DNA of 64,000 nt, from assembly GCF_028453695.1 (NCBI RefSeq), contig NC_135782.1, positions 8,308,001-8,372,000 of the forward strand. Reading direction: 5' to 3'. Under the pieces are notes generated by a model. The model did no database searches and was not told where the DNA came from. It saw only the letters and a program-made list of their open reading frames with translations. The position numbers were made by a program, and so were the translations under genes. This document shows, piece after piece, positions 48,441 to 63,637 of this stretch. Origin of the DNA: Augochlora pura (taxonomy: Eukaryota > Arthropoda > Insecta > Hymenoptera > Halictidae). Each line of letters starts with the position of its first letter. The stretch's first letter is position 1.

Positions 48441-51400
48441 AAATTGTAGAAAGAAGGAGTGAGAATTAAAAAGAAAATGATGGAAGAACTTGATAAATAA
48501 AATGATTAATTATTCTACATATACTCCGTAATATTTTCATAAGAATATAATAATCGTTCTATTAGTCCTTTGGAAATCAAAGACCAATAGTTAAGAATTA
48601 CCTAAAATATCTTCAATGATCTATCATCCACCAAATTATTTTGTTTGCAACGAAAAGGCGAAATTTCTAACAGACGCGAAGAAACAGAATATATTAAAAA
48701 TATCAAAGTTTAAAATTAGTATCCTGCAGTTGTAAATTGAAATATTGATCACTCGTCGTCGTCCTAAGCATTCCGATTTCTCGTCACGCTTGAATTATAT
48801 ACGTAGAATGGAAATACTTATTTAAAACATTTGTATGCATCAGAATCGAAACATTCGGTTGGGAATAACCAGCGATTCGCCGTTCCAAGTAGCCGGTGGC
48901 CAGCGTGAACGCATCCGCACGCAGCAAGGCGAATCTAAATTCCGTTGGTCATTTGAAACGTATAAAAATAAAAATACATTATACGCTGCCACCCGTGCGC
49001 GGCTGACTTGGGACACGCGTCGCGCGGAATTTCAATGCGGCAAGGAAAAGGTGGTCCCGCTCTTTTAATAAGTCTCTATTGGCTTTGGCATTTAATCGGT
49101 GTGTTTATGAGGAGAACGCAGCAGCAGCACCACCAGCAGCAGCAGCCAGACAAACGCGAAATGCATTCTTAACTCGGCCTGCCTCTGCCCCTTTCCCCAC
49201 CCTCTTCGCCGCGTCGCGCGTACAATGGTTAAGTTTGCCAAGCGGATGGGCGAAGGAATGGTACACGCGAAGGGTGATAAATAAGAGAGAATGAAAGTTT
49301 ATGGTGAAGCTACCCCAACGCTGCGGAGACGTTCTTCCTTCGCCGGCGGTTCGCGAATTATGCGTCATTGCGGACGTGAATGCATTCAAATTGACACGAT
49401 ACCGGAAGGAAGACAGAATCGCGACGTCGAATCCCTAACGTCACCGGGACAAGACAAATTTACGAAAGCCACAGAGCCGCGTCGGTATTCTTTTCACGAT
49501 CGTCGGGACTCCCTCCGTGACAATTATCGAACGATCCTGCCAGCCGATCGGGAAATTAATTAGATAACGTTATTAGATAATGTTTGCTTCATAAATGTAC
49601 TAAATACGCTGTCATTATTATTTATTAAACATTATTATAGGAATTATAATATATTAAAATTTATTATTATTAATGTCTTATAGTATATACTATATAATAT
49701 TATCGATTATTTATATTTATTTAACATTACTTCAAATTATAGTTTAGTTTGTAATACATACATACTCAGGGGTTACATATTTGTAACCTCAATGGTTTAG
49801 TATTTACGTGTTAAAAATTTTGTGCGATTGTCAAATTTTACAGTCAAATATCGAAAATCGAACTCTTTTACTTTGACGTTTTAAACATCATGCAACGCAA
49901 CATACGATTATACAGTCCATAAAAACTTCCATATGCAGTAAGTTTTTCTTTCATTCATTGTGTATAAAAAATATGATGCATGCCATGCTACTGTGAATAA
50001 TAACGTCAACCTGAATGAAACATTTTCATGCAAAAAAGCAGCGATTTAGATTCTAAGTAGATTGAAAAGTGTATATGGATCAAGGTAATATATCAACTAA
50101 CCTCTTAGACTGTTCTTTACTTTGTTGCTAGATTAATCGACACATCTTTATCACTAATAAAGTCGACAAAGAAAACGTCTGTCTGTCTATACTAATTATG
50201 GTTACCAAATAATTAAAATTTGAAACGATGAAAATATCAAAAGAACTCAAGAACACCTACTATATTATCTTCAAGTCAGTTATCGAAGAAAGAAATTTCT
50301 ATTTGACTCGTTTTTGGTGAAAACGTACGAAAGTCGTATTCCATATGAAAAGTTGATTTTTATTTTCATGTGATAGAAACGGATAACATCTAGTAAACCT
50401 GTACGGTATCCTACGAGTCAAACGAATCAGTCTGCCGAATTTTATTTCACGCGAGATTCTATTATCCGACACAAGGTCGGATCTCTTTGGTGCAGTTTTA
50501 TTATAGCTTAATTTTCTGTTTCTTGAGAAGTCACGTAACCGGAGCGCGGAAAATTACGAGTCGAGCCGGGGAGTATCGTCAAACAAGAAACCGAGGGAAA
50601 ACTGAACTTTTTATGAGGGCGTGCACCGCTGCCAGAACATGCCCTCTTTTATTGCCCGGGAATGGAACAGAGGTGGCGGTGATGCGATTTTTGGGGTAAC
50701 GGCGTTTTATGGTTTCCGTCAAGAAATTTCATCCCGGCTGCAGCCTTATCGGGCATTACTCCGCCGCTTCTGGGAGGTCTGCCAACCTGACGCGGAATTT
50801 ATGTCTCTCGTGCAAATGTTATGACGAGGTCTCGAATAACCAGCGAGTAATCGTGCGACAGGAACTCGCTAACTGCTTCTACCCCACTATTCCGATCAAA
50901 TTAATTTCTGATTTCCATCCAGGTAGCATTTATCCTTCCTACCATCAACGGTAACGGATTCCCAATTCTTCTGCTTTATAGACATAATATCTTTTATCTT
51001 TATTCGTCAGCACCTGGAATTTTGTCGTCCCTTTTTGTAAACCGTCGAAGCGGTAAAGTACAAATTTTCGCAAAGACGTTCAGAATATGTTATTGAAAAA
51101 TTTACGTTCGTAAATTATTTTTCATACACGTTGAATGAGAATTATTCTGCGTGCATAAACGATCAAAATTGTTTTTGTACTAATTGTATTATGTATAAAT
51201 ATGAAACAGATGACTATTAACACGTACGTGTTAATACTTTGCAAAGAGATAGAATTTTATTTAATTAAATCAAAACTGTAAAGCAAAGTTACGTGGCATC
51301 AATTGCTCAATTCTCAACGTTCTTACCCCTTTCGATTCTTAACGAGACCTTTTCAGTAATACTTTATTAATATCATAAGTAAAATAAATTTTATTAATAA

Positions 51401-51590
51401 CATAATTGCGATATTTGTTTCAAAGAAAACTACTCTGAATCTAATTTTTATGTGTACGGTCGTTGACGAGTCAGGTCGTTAAGCGTTAATATTCTGCATT
51501 TCAAATATCCGAGAAGTTGTCCATAAATAAGGTAAGAAATTTCGTTCAGATATGAAAGTCGAGAACCGTTGTGCAGCGCAAGGGTTTAAT
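48440..51590. other. AT-rich sequence with short CpG-rich patches
   Basis: Patches at 48840-49560 and 50480-50960 have no recognisable product. A CAG-rich stretch lies near 49120-49145. Confidence 0.45.
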
Positions 51591-53650
51591 TCGCGTCTAA
51601 TCGCCAAACGTGATCCATCGAAATCGGAAACATGGCGCGAAGCCTAGAATACGACGACGACCGCGACGAGGGGTGGGGACCGGATAGAAGTTAGCCCTAG
51701 GAGTATAACCTTGACCCTGATAAAGGGGATCGCCGTTCAGAAGGAAGCTCGAAAAGTTTCGATGGAGCAAGAAATTCGCGAAACAATCACAGAAGAGTTT
51801 TCCAAAGGTGGCAGGGAGAAAAAGCAATGTAAGGATCGATGGTGGCTGCACCCGTGATGCTGAGGGTAAATGGTACGGTGGTGTGCTGGTGCTGTTGCCA
51901 GTGGCGAGGGTGAGGTCTGCGAGGAGTCTGGTTAGGTAACCTTGACCCGGGGATGAACGACCCTCTCCCGTAGCACGTGGCGCCCCTTTCGTCGCTTCTC
52001 CATCCCCTATTCTGGACTTCCACGACTTCCATTCCGACCCTCTTACTCGTCCAACGCCACTACCACCACCTCCATCCCCCTCTACACACACCGACCACCA
52101 CCACCCCCCTCCCCCTCCCCCTCCGATCCTCGTCTCCCACTACGACGTCGGAGCCGGAGTCGGCGTCGGCGTCGCGGCGATTCACCCTGCTCTTACCCCT
52201 TTCCGCCCCTTCCCGTCCGAGCTCTGTCCTCCGCATCCCACGGGCTCCCTCTTCCGCGCCTCTTCTTCACCTTTCGACCGTACACCATCGAAAGCTCTCT
52301 CTCTCTCTCTCTCTCTCTCTCGTTTCTCTTTCGCTTTCGCGGGCTAGACCGCTTCTGCTCTCTGCTTTCTCTTTCTATGCACTCTCACTCTCTGTGCAAA
52401 CTTATCGTGAGCAGGGTCGCGCACGCTCGCTGGCCATTGCCATCTCCAACCCTTCTATCTTTCTCTCTTTATCTCCGTCTCTATCTTTCTCGTTTTTCCC
52501 TCGCTTTCCCTCGCCGCCGTCGCCGTCGCGTCTCGTCCATCACCTCTCCCTCTTTTTTTCCTCTCTCTCTCTCTCTCTCTTTTTTTTATCTCTACATCCA
52601 TCCTCGCGTATTTTCCAACGAGGGGACAAGCGGCGAGGGAGGAAGAGGAGGTGGAGGTGCACCGAGAGGGAAATTTCAAGGCCAGTCTAGAAACCTGGGA
52701 AAGCAACATTCTCTCACCCGGGTTGTTTGCCGCCGCCGCCGCCGCTGACGATTGTGCCCAGCCAGCCTATCGCGCTCCCAGCACAGGCGGTTTTGTCTGC
52801 TCGGGGAAATCTTACAGGTTCCGCTGATAGCGGCCCGTGCGCTCCGGGGGGCTTGCGTGTCAATCGATTGGCTCGGTGCACCGGTTCCTCCGATTATCGG
52901 AGGACGCGATTCCGCGATGGAAGTCGAGTGCACCGAGGAAACGAGGGAAACGGTGAACTATCCGGGGCTCGTTCTTATATCAACAGACTCGGCAAAGGTA
53001 GATACACACCGGGATCCGGTGGTTAGAAAATTGCTTGCCAATAGAGCTTCGCGGAAAAATAGACGGTTCGCGGAATCGCGGGTTATTTCACCGGATATTA
53101 CGTTGTTAGAGCTTACGTGGGTCTCGATGCTTTGACTCCGCTTTCGAATCTCCCGGCCGATCTCGCCCGGCCCAGCGCCCCTATTATTCGCCGGTTTCCA
53201 GAACTCCGTACACGCGAGCTACGAAACTTCGAGGCTTATCGAATCGAAATGTTTTTCTTTTTTTTTTCGGATGCGTATTTACACGCCGGATATCGATTCC
53301 CAGGTCCACCCCGAAATTGTCGCCGGTGGAACACGCCGTCGCGGTTGCTTCTGCCGTTGACTGTACTTAAATACTCGAAAAAAAACTGGATCGAATCGGG
53401 AAGGGTTCAACCAGATGGCTACATTTAACCTCAAAGGGAGACGATAGCGAAGAGAGGGCACGATTGAAAGAATTTGTTTGCTCTCCGCTATAATAAAAGA
53501 GGACTTCATTTCGAAAGACACGGCGCTGATGCCTACCCACCCTCGCTCCTCCAGAGCTCACTTCTTTTATTTTCTGTTTTTTTTCTTTTTTTCATTCAGT
53601 CACGCAAACGCCGGTTTCTGTCTTCGCCGCGACTCTTAGCTTCTGTGTTC
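51590..53650. other. CpG-rich and CT-rich block
   Basis: CT microsatellites lie at 52294-52322 and 52560-52580, and CCG triplets at 52728-52745. The open frames are low-complexity Ser/Leu translations of CT-rich DNA. A promoter-like region is possible. Confidence 0.4.
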
Positions 53651-53686
53651 GCGACAACAACGTGTATACGTATACATATACATATA

Positions 53687-53900
53687 CAGGGTGTCCCATT
53701 CGAGACGAATTTGTAAAAAATCTCGTGAACAATTGGCTTTAGAAAAAGCACACCGGCACGCGTCGTTTAGTGTTTCAAGTGGAAAGTTAATCGACATACT
53801 GTTGGTATTTAAATAGCATCGTCGTAAACCTAAACATTTTTTATCTCGGAATTATGTGCTACGTAAAAGAATGTACGACTTCAAGATGATGCGCTCTGTA
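53687..53900. mobile_element. possible transposon end
   Basis: CAGGGTGTCCC at 53687-53697 follows TATACATATACATATA. In my general knowledge such GGGTGTCCCA starts are common at ends of insect interspersed repeats. The extent is a guess, and no internal coding region or second terminus is seen. Confidence 0.25.
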
Positions 53901-54419
53901 ATTTAGCGGCGCGATCACAATCGGGTATCTACGTTTCAATCGCGTTTTATCTTGCGAGAGTATTCAAGGTTTACCTTCGAGGTAACTTTCGAGGCCATTG
54001 CGAGGGTACGTAAAGTACAAGATCCGAGGAAGTCAGCATTGCCGGATCAATTGTTCCGCTAATTATTTGTTTCCTTTGCGAATTGTTTCCTCGGATCTAT
54101 TCGAAATCCGAATAGATAGCGTCGTTCTTCAATTATGTCTGTAGAACGGGGTAAACGTTCTACGGAGTCGAGATGGTTTTTGTGCTTTCTATGTTGCAGC
54201 AAATACAGAATTGAATTATAGCTAACTCTCTCAAGTATATTACATTCGTCATAATGCTCAAGTGTTTTCTCTATTAATGATAATTATTTGACTACGTGTT
54301 TTATTAATTAGGCAGATCGGGTTCAAAACGGTGAAACTACTCCAAAAAAAAACTATTAAAAATTCATTAAATAAAAATTCATTAATAATTACTCCACAAC
54401 AATCCGAATTCTAGTAGGA

Positions 54420-54420
54420 C

Positions 54421-54478
<58 letters not shown>
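54420..54478. repeat. (TTA)n microsatellite
   Basis: About 19 uninterrupted TTA/ATT units. Confidence 0.97.
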
Positions 54479-57400
54479 GGCAGAGTACAGATTTCATGCA
54501 CTTAGTAATTATATTATTGCTTTATTTAAAATTCACTAGAATGATTAAGAAACGAAATAAGTATCTTTGTAACTTGGAACTAAATTGGAGCATACAATTT
54601 TTAGTTTGCATAAAGATCTTGAGCCCGCTTAGTCGCTGTCAAAACAACAAGCGATTGTTTCACTGACTTATTTATCGATTGCCGATTATTTGCATAAAAG
54701 GTTTTAAAATATAGTCGGAACGCCTAGCTACTTTATATTCGACCGAAAATTTCAGCAACTCTGATCGCAACAGCGGGCGTATAGGCGCGGAACGAGCATA
54801 GTTGAAAGTTCCGGATGGCTAAGAGAGGCGAAAAGAAACTATGAAAAGTATCTGCGCGACAGATGGGAAGCGGTTGAAGGACGCGGGGATGAGACACGTT
54901 ATAGCAAAGGCCCAGTTTCGAAAAATACTGGCTTGCAACGTCGCGTCCCGCAATCGATTAATAAAAATCGCGTTTCTGTTCCTATTCCAGGAATATAATC
55001 CCGTTACAGCTGGCAATCTTACCTCGATCGGCCATAATGTCGGCCGGCGATGGTGTTCCCGAGCTGAATGCCGGGGCATAAAAGTTCTAGCCGAGGCAAG
55101 AAAAGAGAGATAGAGATTAAGAGGTCGTCATCACTCACCCGGTCGTATCCCTCGAAATTGTTGCTTAGAAGAACCGGACCGCTTGTGTATCGTTTTCTAT
55201 GCCGATCCATGAACGCCGGCACCACACGGTGCCTTTAACCCATCGACAAAACTCAATTTCCGATATTAGCGCGGGCCTGTGTGCCTCGGACCTATCGGGT
55301 ATCCGAACGAGGAACAAATCTTCAAAGGCCGACCTTAGAAGGCCAGAATAGAATTCTCTAGGGGGGTGTGTGCGTACCGCAGGGAAACGTGTAATTTTCG
55401 GGTCACATTCGAAGGAAGGAAATTTTTAAATTGCCCGGCGAATCTGTCAATGGGTTAATCGAACCGAGTCACGCGACGCCTCCTACCAACGAAGACTCAA
55501 GGGCAAAGAACTTCAAAGTATTCCTTACCTGAAACAAAGAAAAAGAGAAGACGTTAGTTTGGTTATTCTCAGAGGTGTCTAAATCTAGCATGCTTAGTAT
55601 GGATACACAGTTAGTAAATAAATCAATTGTTTCCAGATTACGGTTAGTTTTAGCCACGCCTTTTAAACTCCGTTTGATCGAACAACTTAATTGTCACAGT
55701 TTTTATTTCAACATTTTAGCCAGCGGCAGGGTAACATAGTTCTTCGAACATCGAAAATCAACGGTTCAGAATTTCTTGAGGCATTGCAGAAAAGCCACGA
55801 TAATCCGACGAATCGCAACAAAGTCTATCGAAGATCCCGCGATTTACGGCAGCGTGAACCATCGACGAGATGATGATAGTTATTTTATCGCTGGGTCGAA
55901 TTGTTAAGATCCGCGTAATCGAAGGTCGAAGGAACGTGAGAGAGCGCATACGATGCGGATTACCGGCCGGTTCTTGTCGGAACCGAGCGAACGAACGCGG
56001 ATCGATTCGGCGAGACTACGAAAGTTGGTACTACCTAAAGTGATTACACGGCTGCCCGATTCGCGCCTACGAAAATTGACGGCGTGTACACTGATAACGA
56101 AGATGGGTCCGTCATTTCGTGCCAGTCCGCCCCCGTCTGTCTGGTTATCGCTTCTTTCTTTCTCCCGTTGCAAATATTTTTCTGCCCTCGGATCGCTCGT
56201 TCTTTTTCCCCCGTTTTCGAAAAATCTCTTTCCGAGAACTGTGTACTCGCCGTGGTCTCCGTAACATTTAACTCGCGACAACTGTTATTACTGGATCGCG
56301 AAACTCTTTAACACGTTGACTGCCGACAATCGATCACTAAAACTCTCACACAGTTGAAACAATTCAATTAATTAAAGCGAAGCTAGAAAGTTAATATTTA
56401 TCATAAGGGTTGGTATTAGAACTCTTTCGCATTCGAAACATTCTAGTCAAATTCAATTTATTCAAATACATTGCAATAAAAATAAATTTTCAAAATCGGT
56501 CAAAAATTAATGTCACCCATATTTGGGTGAAACGGCGCTCAACGTGTTAAATAAAAAATTATCCACTTCGATTGCAATGAATGGGATTAAAATAAATATT
56601 TGTTTCCTTTCTCAATCGACGTAACAAATTGAAAATAACGTAATAGCGTTATCATTAATTTCTAATATCTTCCACTATTTCGTATTTCCTTTCTCTCCAT
56701 TCTGCTATAATTGCACAAAAATCGGCGATCTAATTATTACCTATTGTATTCGATTATCGAAATTTCGTGAGTTTATTTTTAGAGATCAAGTAATTAGTTC
56801 TTCGGCAGTTTAAGGCAATCTAATAAAGATACTTACTCGAAAGTCGATAGAACGTTTCTTTATTCATAGTTCATTAAATTGCATCTGCTAATGGAACAAC
56901 GAGATACTAACAATTGTTGGAGATATTTTAGCGGAATCAATCCCGTGACATCAGACTTGCAGTACTGTGTTATTCGAGTACAAATTTGGACGTGATATAT
57001 TATTTTTCTGCTGTCTGAAAATTTCACGAATTTGACAAACGAGATCACCGGTTCGCCAACTGAAATAGCCGCCGCCGTCCCCGAACACGTATCTGGGTCG
57101 TCGTAAAAAATATATGTCGAAAATATTCAGACATCCTACTTTGGTTCGAATGCAATTAGAACCGAAGCTGCCAAATTGGGAATGGTCCCTCAAATTTTCA
57201 ACGAATGTCTGATATGAACTTATAATGTTTCAGTTTTCTTACTCGAATATAGTTTTGTTAATAAAGCCGTTATGGATAGCGAGAAGAAAATTGCTCTGCA
57301 ACACTTTGTCGGTCGTGGGTATCAATTTGCATTTGTAACCACTGATGGAAAAAATATTCGATAAACAAGCTATTTCACGATTAAGTGTTTCTCATTAGCG

Positions 57401-60259
57401 ATAATTCGCATACATAATAGCAAATCTCGGCATACACCAAGGAAATGTTAATATAGTCGCGTTGTTTTTTATGAGCTGAAGTGTGAAGAAATTGTGAATA
57501 TCATTTTTGTTATTATTATTATTACTCTGTCGCTATTATCAGTTATTGATTTTTGTTTCTCTGTTTTAGCGTAATTTAATTTATATCCATTACTATTATG
57601 ATTTTTACTTTTCTCGCTTCTCTTATAGGATATCATTTTTTCCTCTTTCCTCTCACTGTTCACAAATTTTTATAACAAAGGAGTTTTCTCCGCTTGTATA
57701 TAGAGTTTCGTAAAGATTATTATTATTATTATATTATTACTATTCCGAATGTTGCGAAAGCAGAATTCCTAACCTAACTAATCCCCTTGTTATTTCGAGT
57801 CCGTAAAACTCGAAAAAAGATTAGCATAAACATTCATGGTCTAGTAATTGAGAAAGCATGGGTATACACATCGATAATCGTGTTTCGACCGACAAAGGGT
57901 TACCATTAACGCCGGCCAATAAAACGGATTCCATTAAACGCGACTAACGATCGAAAAAAGAAACGTCAGCCGTATATTAACTTCTGATACGTTCGCTCGA
58001 AACGTTTCCCGTGAATATGGACGATGGAAGAATGTCTAATCTAATCGCAGACGGTAAACTCGTCCATCCAGATGTAGGTCAAAAGTGAACGTCGATCGAC
58101 GTGTGTCCCATTAGATCCGATCGTTGTGGAAGGGTAGCAACGATCGTCGCGGAGATTGAAAAGAATTTTGGCTTTCGTATGTACCGTTTTTTCTTTTCGC
58201 GTGCGTTTCGTTCGAGACTGTGGAATTAACGTACATAAAGTGGAAAGTCGAGTTGCTTGGATAATAGACAGCATCCAGTGGATACGGTCGCGGAATCGAT
58301 CCGGTATCCGAATCGTTAAATATTTAGAGGCATATAAATGGGATAATGTCAAGTTTCCTTGTGCCCTGATTCCGTTCAGCTTGTGAAACGATTCGACTTT
58401 AAATTATACAAGCGAGTCACTCTCTTGTCAAGCGGCCGAGCAGTCTTTTTCGATTCGTCAGCTAATTGTGCGCTGTTACTTAATCGAGGTTATGAGTTGC
58501 ATGATTTTTGCGCACTGCGATACAGTGGCATTTAAAAACATATTTAGAGATCGGTGATTTGAATAATCAAGATTCCACTGTGTTCGAACGGTAATTATTG
58601 AGTTTTTTTCAAGTGCCCACTAATAGGTCTCCGTTTAGTTCCGTCAGCTTCATTAAACAAACTGTTCGAACTACTTTCGACAACCACCAATTACCCAGCA
58701 ACTGTAATTCATTTCTTAAGAAATTATATTTAAACATCCCTTTGATTGTCGTTAACGTCAGTAAACCGTTATAAAAGCTTTAATTCATCTTGAACGATGA
58801 TAATTAACGTGGACGTCTTCGCAGCGTATCAGTGCAAATCCACGCGAATACGTAAAATTGAGAAACGTTCTTTCAGCGGACGAAAATATTTTTGAGAACA
58901 CTTTTCGGTCGATGGAGGTATTAATTACTAGACGGCGGTCTAAAGGTCTGGAGCAGCGGTCTGATCTCTCAGAGTTTTCAAAAGAACGTATCGGAGACAG
59001 ACTTTTCATCGTCGTCGTTAACGTCTGGCCGGAGGTCGTGAACATGAATTTCACGGACAATAAAATGAAAAGGGCGCGCGCAACGTTTTCGTATGTCGCC
59101 GTACTCGCGTGACGGAGAGAAAAGCTTTTCGCGGTAGCTTGGCAACACGTATGATACATGTCAAGCTACACGGGGGCCGAGGCGGAGCGTCAGCGTCTGG
59201 GAAGAGCGAGGCCCGCTTCCAGGAAAGCCACGGGTCTGCGGTCAAATTATTTATGGCGATACGAAATTAAAGAGTTTCGCCCCGTTTGAAAAGGAGCGCC
59301 GATCCGGGGGCCCCGAGACACCGATTTACGTCCTTGGCCCGTCGGTCGGACGGTCGGACGGTCGGCGGGGGCCAATCGACTCTTCTTACATCCTGGCTGG
59401 GCTCTCTCTCTCTCTCTCTCTCTCTCTCGCAGCCGCTCGAAACTGGGAACATTGGGTATCCCCATGAGCTATAATAGATGAACCGAAAGTAGAACCAAGA
59501 AATACTGCTCTTGCGCTCCCTCAACCCTTAACTGAACATTCCGAGACAAAACGATCCGACCGCATATATTACCATTCATTTTCTACGAGCGCCTTCGGAA
59601 ATACCTTCATTGACCGAGAGGCGTTTTCAGAAATCCCGCGCTGACCGACAACCGCTTTTAGTAATGCCTTCATTGACCGGAAAGCAGCCTCGCAAATATA
59701 TATGTATATTCATTCACCAGACATTTCTGAATTTCGCATATGTACGGTAATTCGAGTTACGCACACCTGTCGTTCCTTTTTACTTCAATCTCTCTTCAGG
59801 TTTCTTTGCATTTCGATTTTTCAAATTCTTTTCACGTGATAAAAACAGATCTGTATAAAAATAAAGAACGTTTTTAAATAACGTCTTAATAACGTAAATT
59901 AGTTATTAAACATATATATATATATATATATAGATTAATTAACTATTTATAGATCAATAGAACCTACTTATACAGATCAATTTATTCCTCGTACGAAATT
60001 CGACATCGGCTTACTTTGCTCGATTGTGCAGTTCACGCTTTGAATATTCGCTTCAACGTGTCTGATGCGTCGAGCGTGCGCGTATCGCGTTAAGTGGTCA
60101 CATTCGTTTTATTACACTTTAGGTCGAGCGGTAACGTTCGTCTTTTATACGTCCAATCTCTACCAACAAGCAATTTCTTGAAATTTGTCCGTGGGCAAAT
60201 GGATCGATACACTTTGCTAGTAACAATAGCACGTTGTATCGTGCAGACGATGTTTCCCG

Positions 60260-60286
60260 GCCACGGAAAGAACAATTTTCCGTGGC
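60260..60286. repeat. perfect 10-bp hairpin
   Basis: GCCACGGAAA and TTTCCGTGGC flank a 7-nt loop. Confidence 0.85.
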
Positions 60287-62999
60287 GGAGATCAATCTCT
60301 TTACTCTTTCATGCCACTGGTATCCGAACTCAATAAATGTAGACCAGGTGTTCCGAAACCTATTTGCAATGCGTTCTACAATTTTCTTTTCTCAGACGTT
60401 CCTTTGCCTTTAAGCCGTTGCGTCAATCTTTAATCCAACCCTTTGCACTCGAGGCTATTTTCAACTCGAATTGAACCTGTTTACTTATACATAAGCATTC
60501 TACCTATCAACAATTTGTTGCATGTAAACTTGAATAGAAACTATTCAAAATGTTGAATAACAGTGGAAAGGATTAATTACTGTTGCGATTACTTTGCGGC
60601 ATGCGTGTCTTGTAATGGAATGAACAATACTGAAACGAGTAGATTCGAAAACGTGAATATATCGTTACTGACATAGTAATGCAGGTGGAATCTGTTCGTG
60701 GAAAATATTACTTGTAATTCAATATTATTAAGACAGTTGTTATTATTAAGTGTTGTAGAAACCAATTTCCGTATCTTGTGGCGTAATTAATTTTATATTC
60801 ACAAATTTATTCTGTTTATCTTTGAATAAACAACATTTAATGTCTTATTCGATAAATATAAAGCTAATTATGTTAATAAATGCAACCGAACAGCACAGCA
60901 ATTGGTCACCCCTCAGTAACCAACTTCACTCCTTTACTATGTGAATTATGCTACCTTCTTTTATAAAAGAAATCAAGCAGTTTCAACCAGATCAACGAAC
61001 AATTTTATATTAACGCAGCTCGCGCCCCTAATTATTTTCGTAATAGAGTGACAATAGAGTGATTAAATAATACAACTTTAATATCTCAGAGTTTCGTTAA
61101 ATCTGTAACCCGACAACTGGCGTGATCATTAATAGGAGATTAATTGTCTCAATATCAATAACAGATTACTATCATAATCCGTTGGAACGATTAAAAACCG
61201 CTCCGCCCGCGCGACGCAATGAGAATCGAATGAAAGTTTAATGCGTTAAAAGCTATCGCGGAAAAGTGCAAATCGTTGGTGCCAGATTTTTCCAGGAATC
61301 CGGCAGCTCCGTTCTACGATCTCAATTATTCAGCCACTGTCAATTAGATTGCAAAAAAAGTCTGCGTATAAGCCGGTTCGATGAAACCGGAAACCGATCG
61401 CTCATGTGTAACACCTTGACGAAACCGTCGCGAATTGTTATACGGCGCGCGATGTACGTTACGCGCGGCGTAGATATTATCGGCAAAGGTGAAACTTTAT
61501 GTAATTATAGGCTCAGATAAAAAAAAAAAGTGGAAAAAACGTACTTTCTTAATTAACTGTAATCCAAGCAATTTGTTGTGTACACATTATCTAGTAAACT
61601 AATCGGTCTAACATATTTAAGAAATTCAAGTCGTTTGAACCAATTTGAATCAGTCAACTATTTCATTCTCCATGAGAAATTTTAGAAAGTTACTATAATT
61701 AATCTGTATATTCATATTTTGTCGAAATACAACATTTTTATAAAGTTATATAATTTAATATAATTAAATATATCATATTTGATACATGAACTATATTTAA
61801 TTCAATATAGTAAATAAAATTCAACAGAATTGAATATATCGAATACAATTAAACATAATAAATCGTATATACATAAATGTATAACAGAGATAGATAGACA
61901 AACATAGAATATCAAAGATACATCTACAGTGTACTTGTCAAAATCCGTTAACCGGTTTAAAAAATTCCATTCGAGGCGTTAACACACTTTCCGCCGCGAG
62001 GATAATTCGTATATCAACGGTACGCATAATCGAGAAGTTCTACCGTACCGCGTAAAGTAATACACGGGGACTCTATGAAAAGCGCGCGTGAAATCGCCGA
62101 TCCCGGGTTCACGCAGCAACCCAATTAATTCGTTCGAAACGCCGAACACTCCCCGCTCATTAAGCCGGACTCTATAATAATGAGAAAGAATTTGCTACAC
62201 AGTTGAACATAGCGGGGCCGGCCTCGAACGGCCCGGCCCGGGTTCATCTTCAAACGGCACCGACCGCCCACCGTCATCCACGATCGAGACATATTTTCGG
62301 CACGGCCAGGCCGAACGATCGATTCTCTCGTGGCCGATCGTCGGGGATCCGACCCGGTCCTTCCTAACGAGTTACGAGAGCCGCGCGTTTCTGTTCGAAG
62401 AGACGGTCGCCCGTGTCGGTGGTTAGCTTCTGGCGAAACCGAAGGACGGACGAAGGCGAGAGTGAGAAAATACACGAGGCGGGCCCCCGCAGTGGTCTGG
62501 GAATTCGCTTTCCGTGGCTTAAATTATTTCAGCGTCGTTTCAAGATTTAACCTTTCGCGCTCGCGACTATTTTCATCCCAAAATGAACACGTTTCTTTCA
62601 ACTTACATTCTTTCAATTCTTTCGACTCAATTTCGATTTGGTGCGACGGTTTTTACTCAACACGTATATGAAAATTGAACACGTGTGTATGCTTCTATTA
62701 TTTGAAAGTCGTGTAGTAACATTGACGTGACCAGCAATTTCCTTTTGCGACAAAATTTTTCTTCGTAGATTTTATATTTCAATGTATAGAAAACAGAATA
62801 CCGATCAAGTTTTGTTGGCAACATTTTTTGCCAGAACAATAGAAAGTAACTGAAAATCGTGGTTTGCTTTAAACACGAACCCAAAATCTAAAATTCGTCG
62901 TACGTTAAATAACGTCCTACTTTTGTTCAAGCAAGAGATTGAGAAAATTGAAATTTTATCGCAAATTATTGGTTCCCAGACCGCTCTGCGACTACGGTA

Positions 63000-63593
63000 T
63001 AAGAAACGACTCGAGGAAGAGAGAGGGAGAGAGTGAGACTAGGCTGAAGAGAGAGAGAGAGAAAGTAAGAGAAGGGGGAGAGAAGAAGCGAGAGTGAGAA
63101 AGAGTTGGAGAAACGAAGGGGTGAAAAGAGGAAGAAGTAGAGAGGAAGAGATGGAGAGAGAGAGAGAGAGAGAGGAAGTGGCAGGAGGAAGAAAGGGTAT
63201 AGAGAAAAAGTGGTAAAAAGAAATGGAGATAGAGAGAAACGGATAGCGTGGGAAAGAGTAGGGAGACGGAAAGTGTGGAGAAAGAGAAAGAGAGAAAAAG
63301 AGTGAGGAGGAAGTGGAGAGACAGAAATAGTGGGGAAAGAGAAAAAGTTGGAGATAGAGAGGAAAAGAGAAAGAGAGGGAAAGTGGTGGAGCGACAGAAA
63401 TATTAGAGAGAAAGAGAAGGTGGAGGTAGAAAGAGAAAACGAGAAGGAGAGAAGTGCGAGAGGTAGAGAGGGAGAAAGAGTAGAGAGACGGATGTATTAG
63501 AGAGAGAGAAAAAAAGAGGAGGTAGGGAAAGCGAGAAAGAGTAGAAAGTCGGAAAGAGTAACGAGAGAAAAAGAGTAAAAAGACAAAATTAGT

Positions 63594-63637
<44 letters not shown>

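Larger units (their letters stand above)
53900..63000. other. mostly AT-rich intron or flank, no gene recognised
   Basis: Contains a TTA microsatellite (54420-54478), a TA run (59911-59932), a CT run (59402-59428), a perfect 10-bp hairpin (60260-60286), a 9-bp inverted repeat (about 54096-54118) and CpG-rich patches at 54780-56290, 58840-59530 and 62000-62530. No family-like open frame is seen. Confidence 0.45.

Noticed and set aside
51977..52690. 237-codon Ser/Leu-rich open frame, plus strand
   Set aside because: Translation of CT-rich simple sequence.
52752..53135. 127-codon open frame, plus strand
   Set aside because: It has a less biased composition than its neighbours but no recognisable domain, no paired splice sites and no start context; not enough to call a gene.
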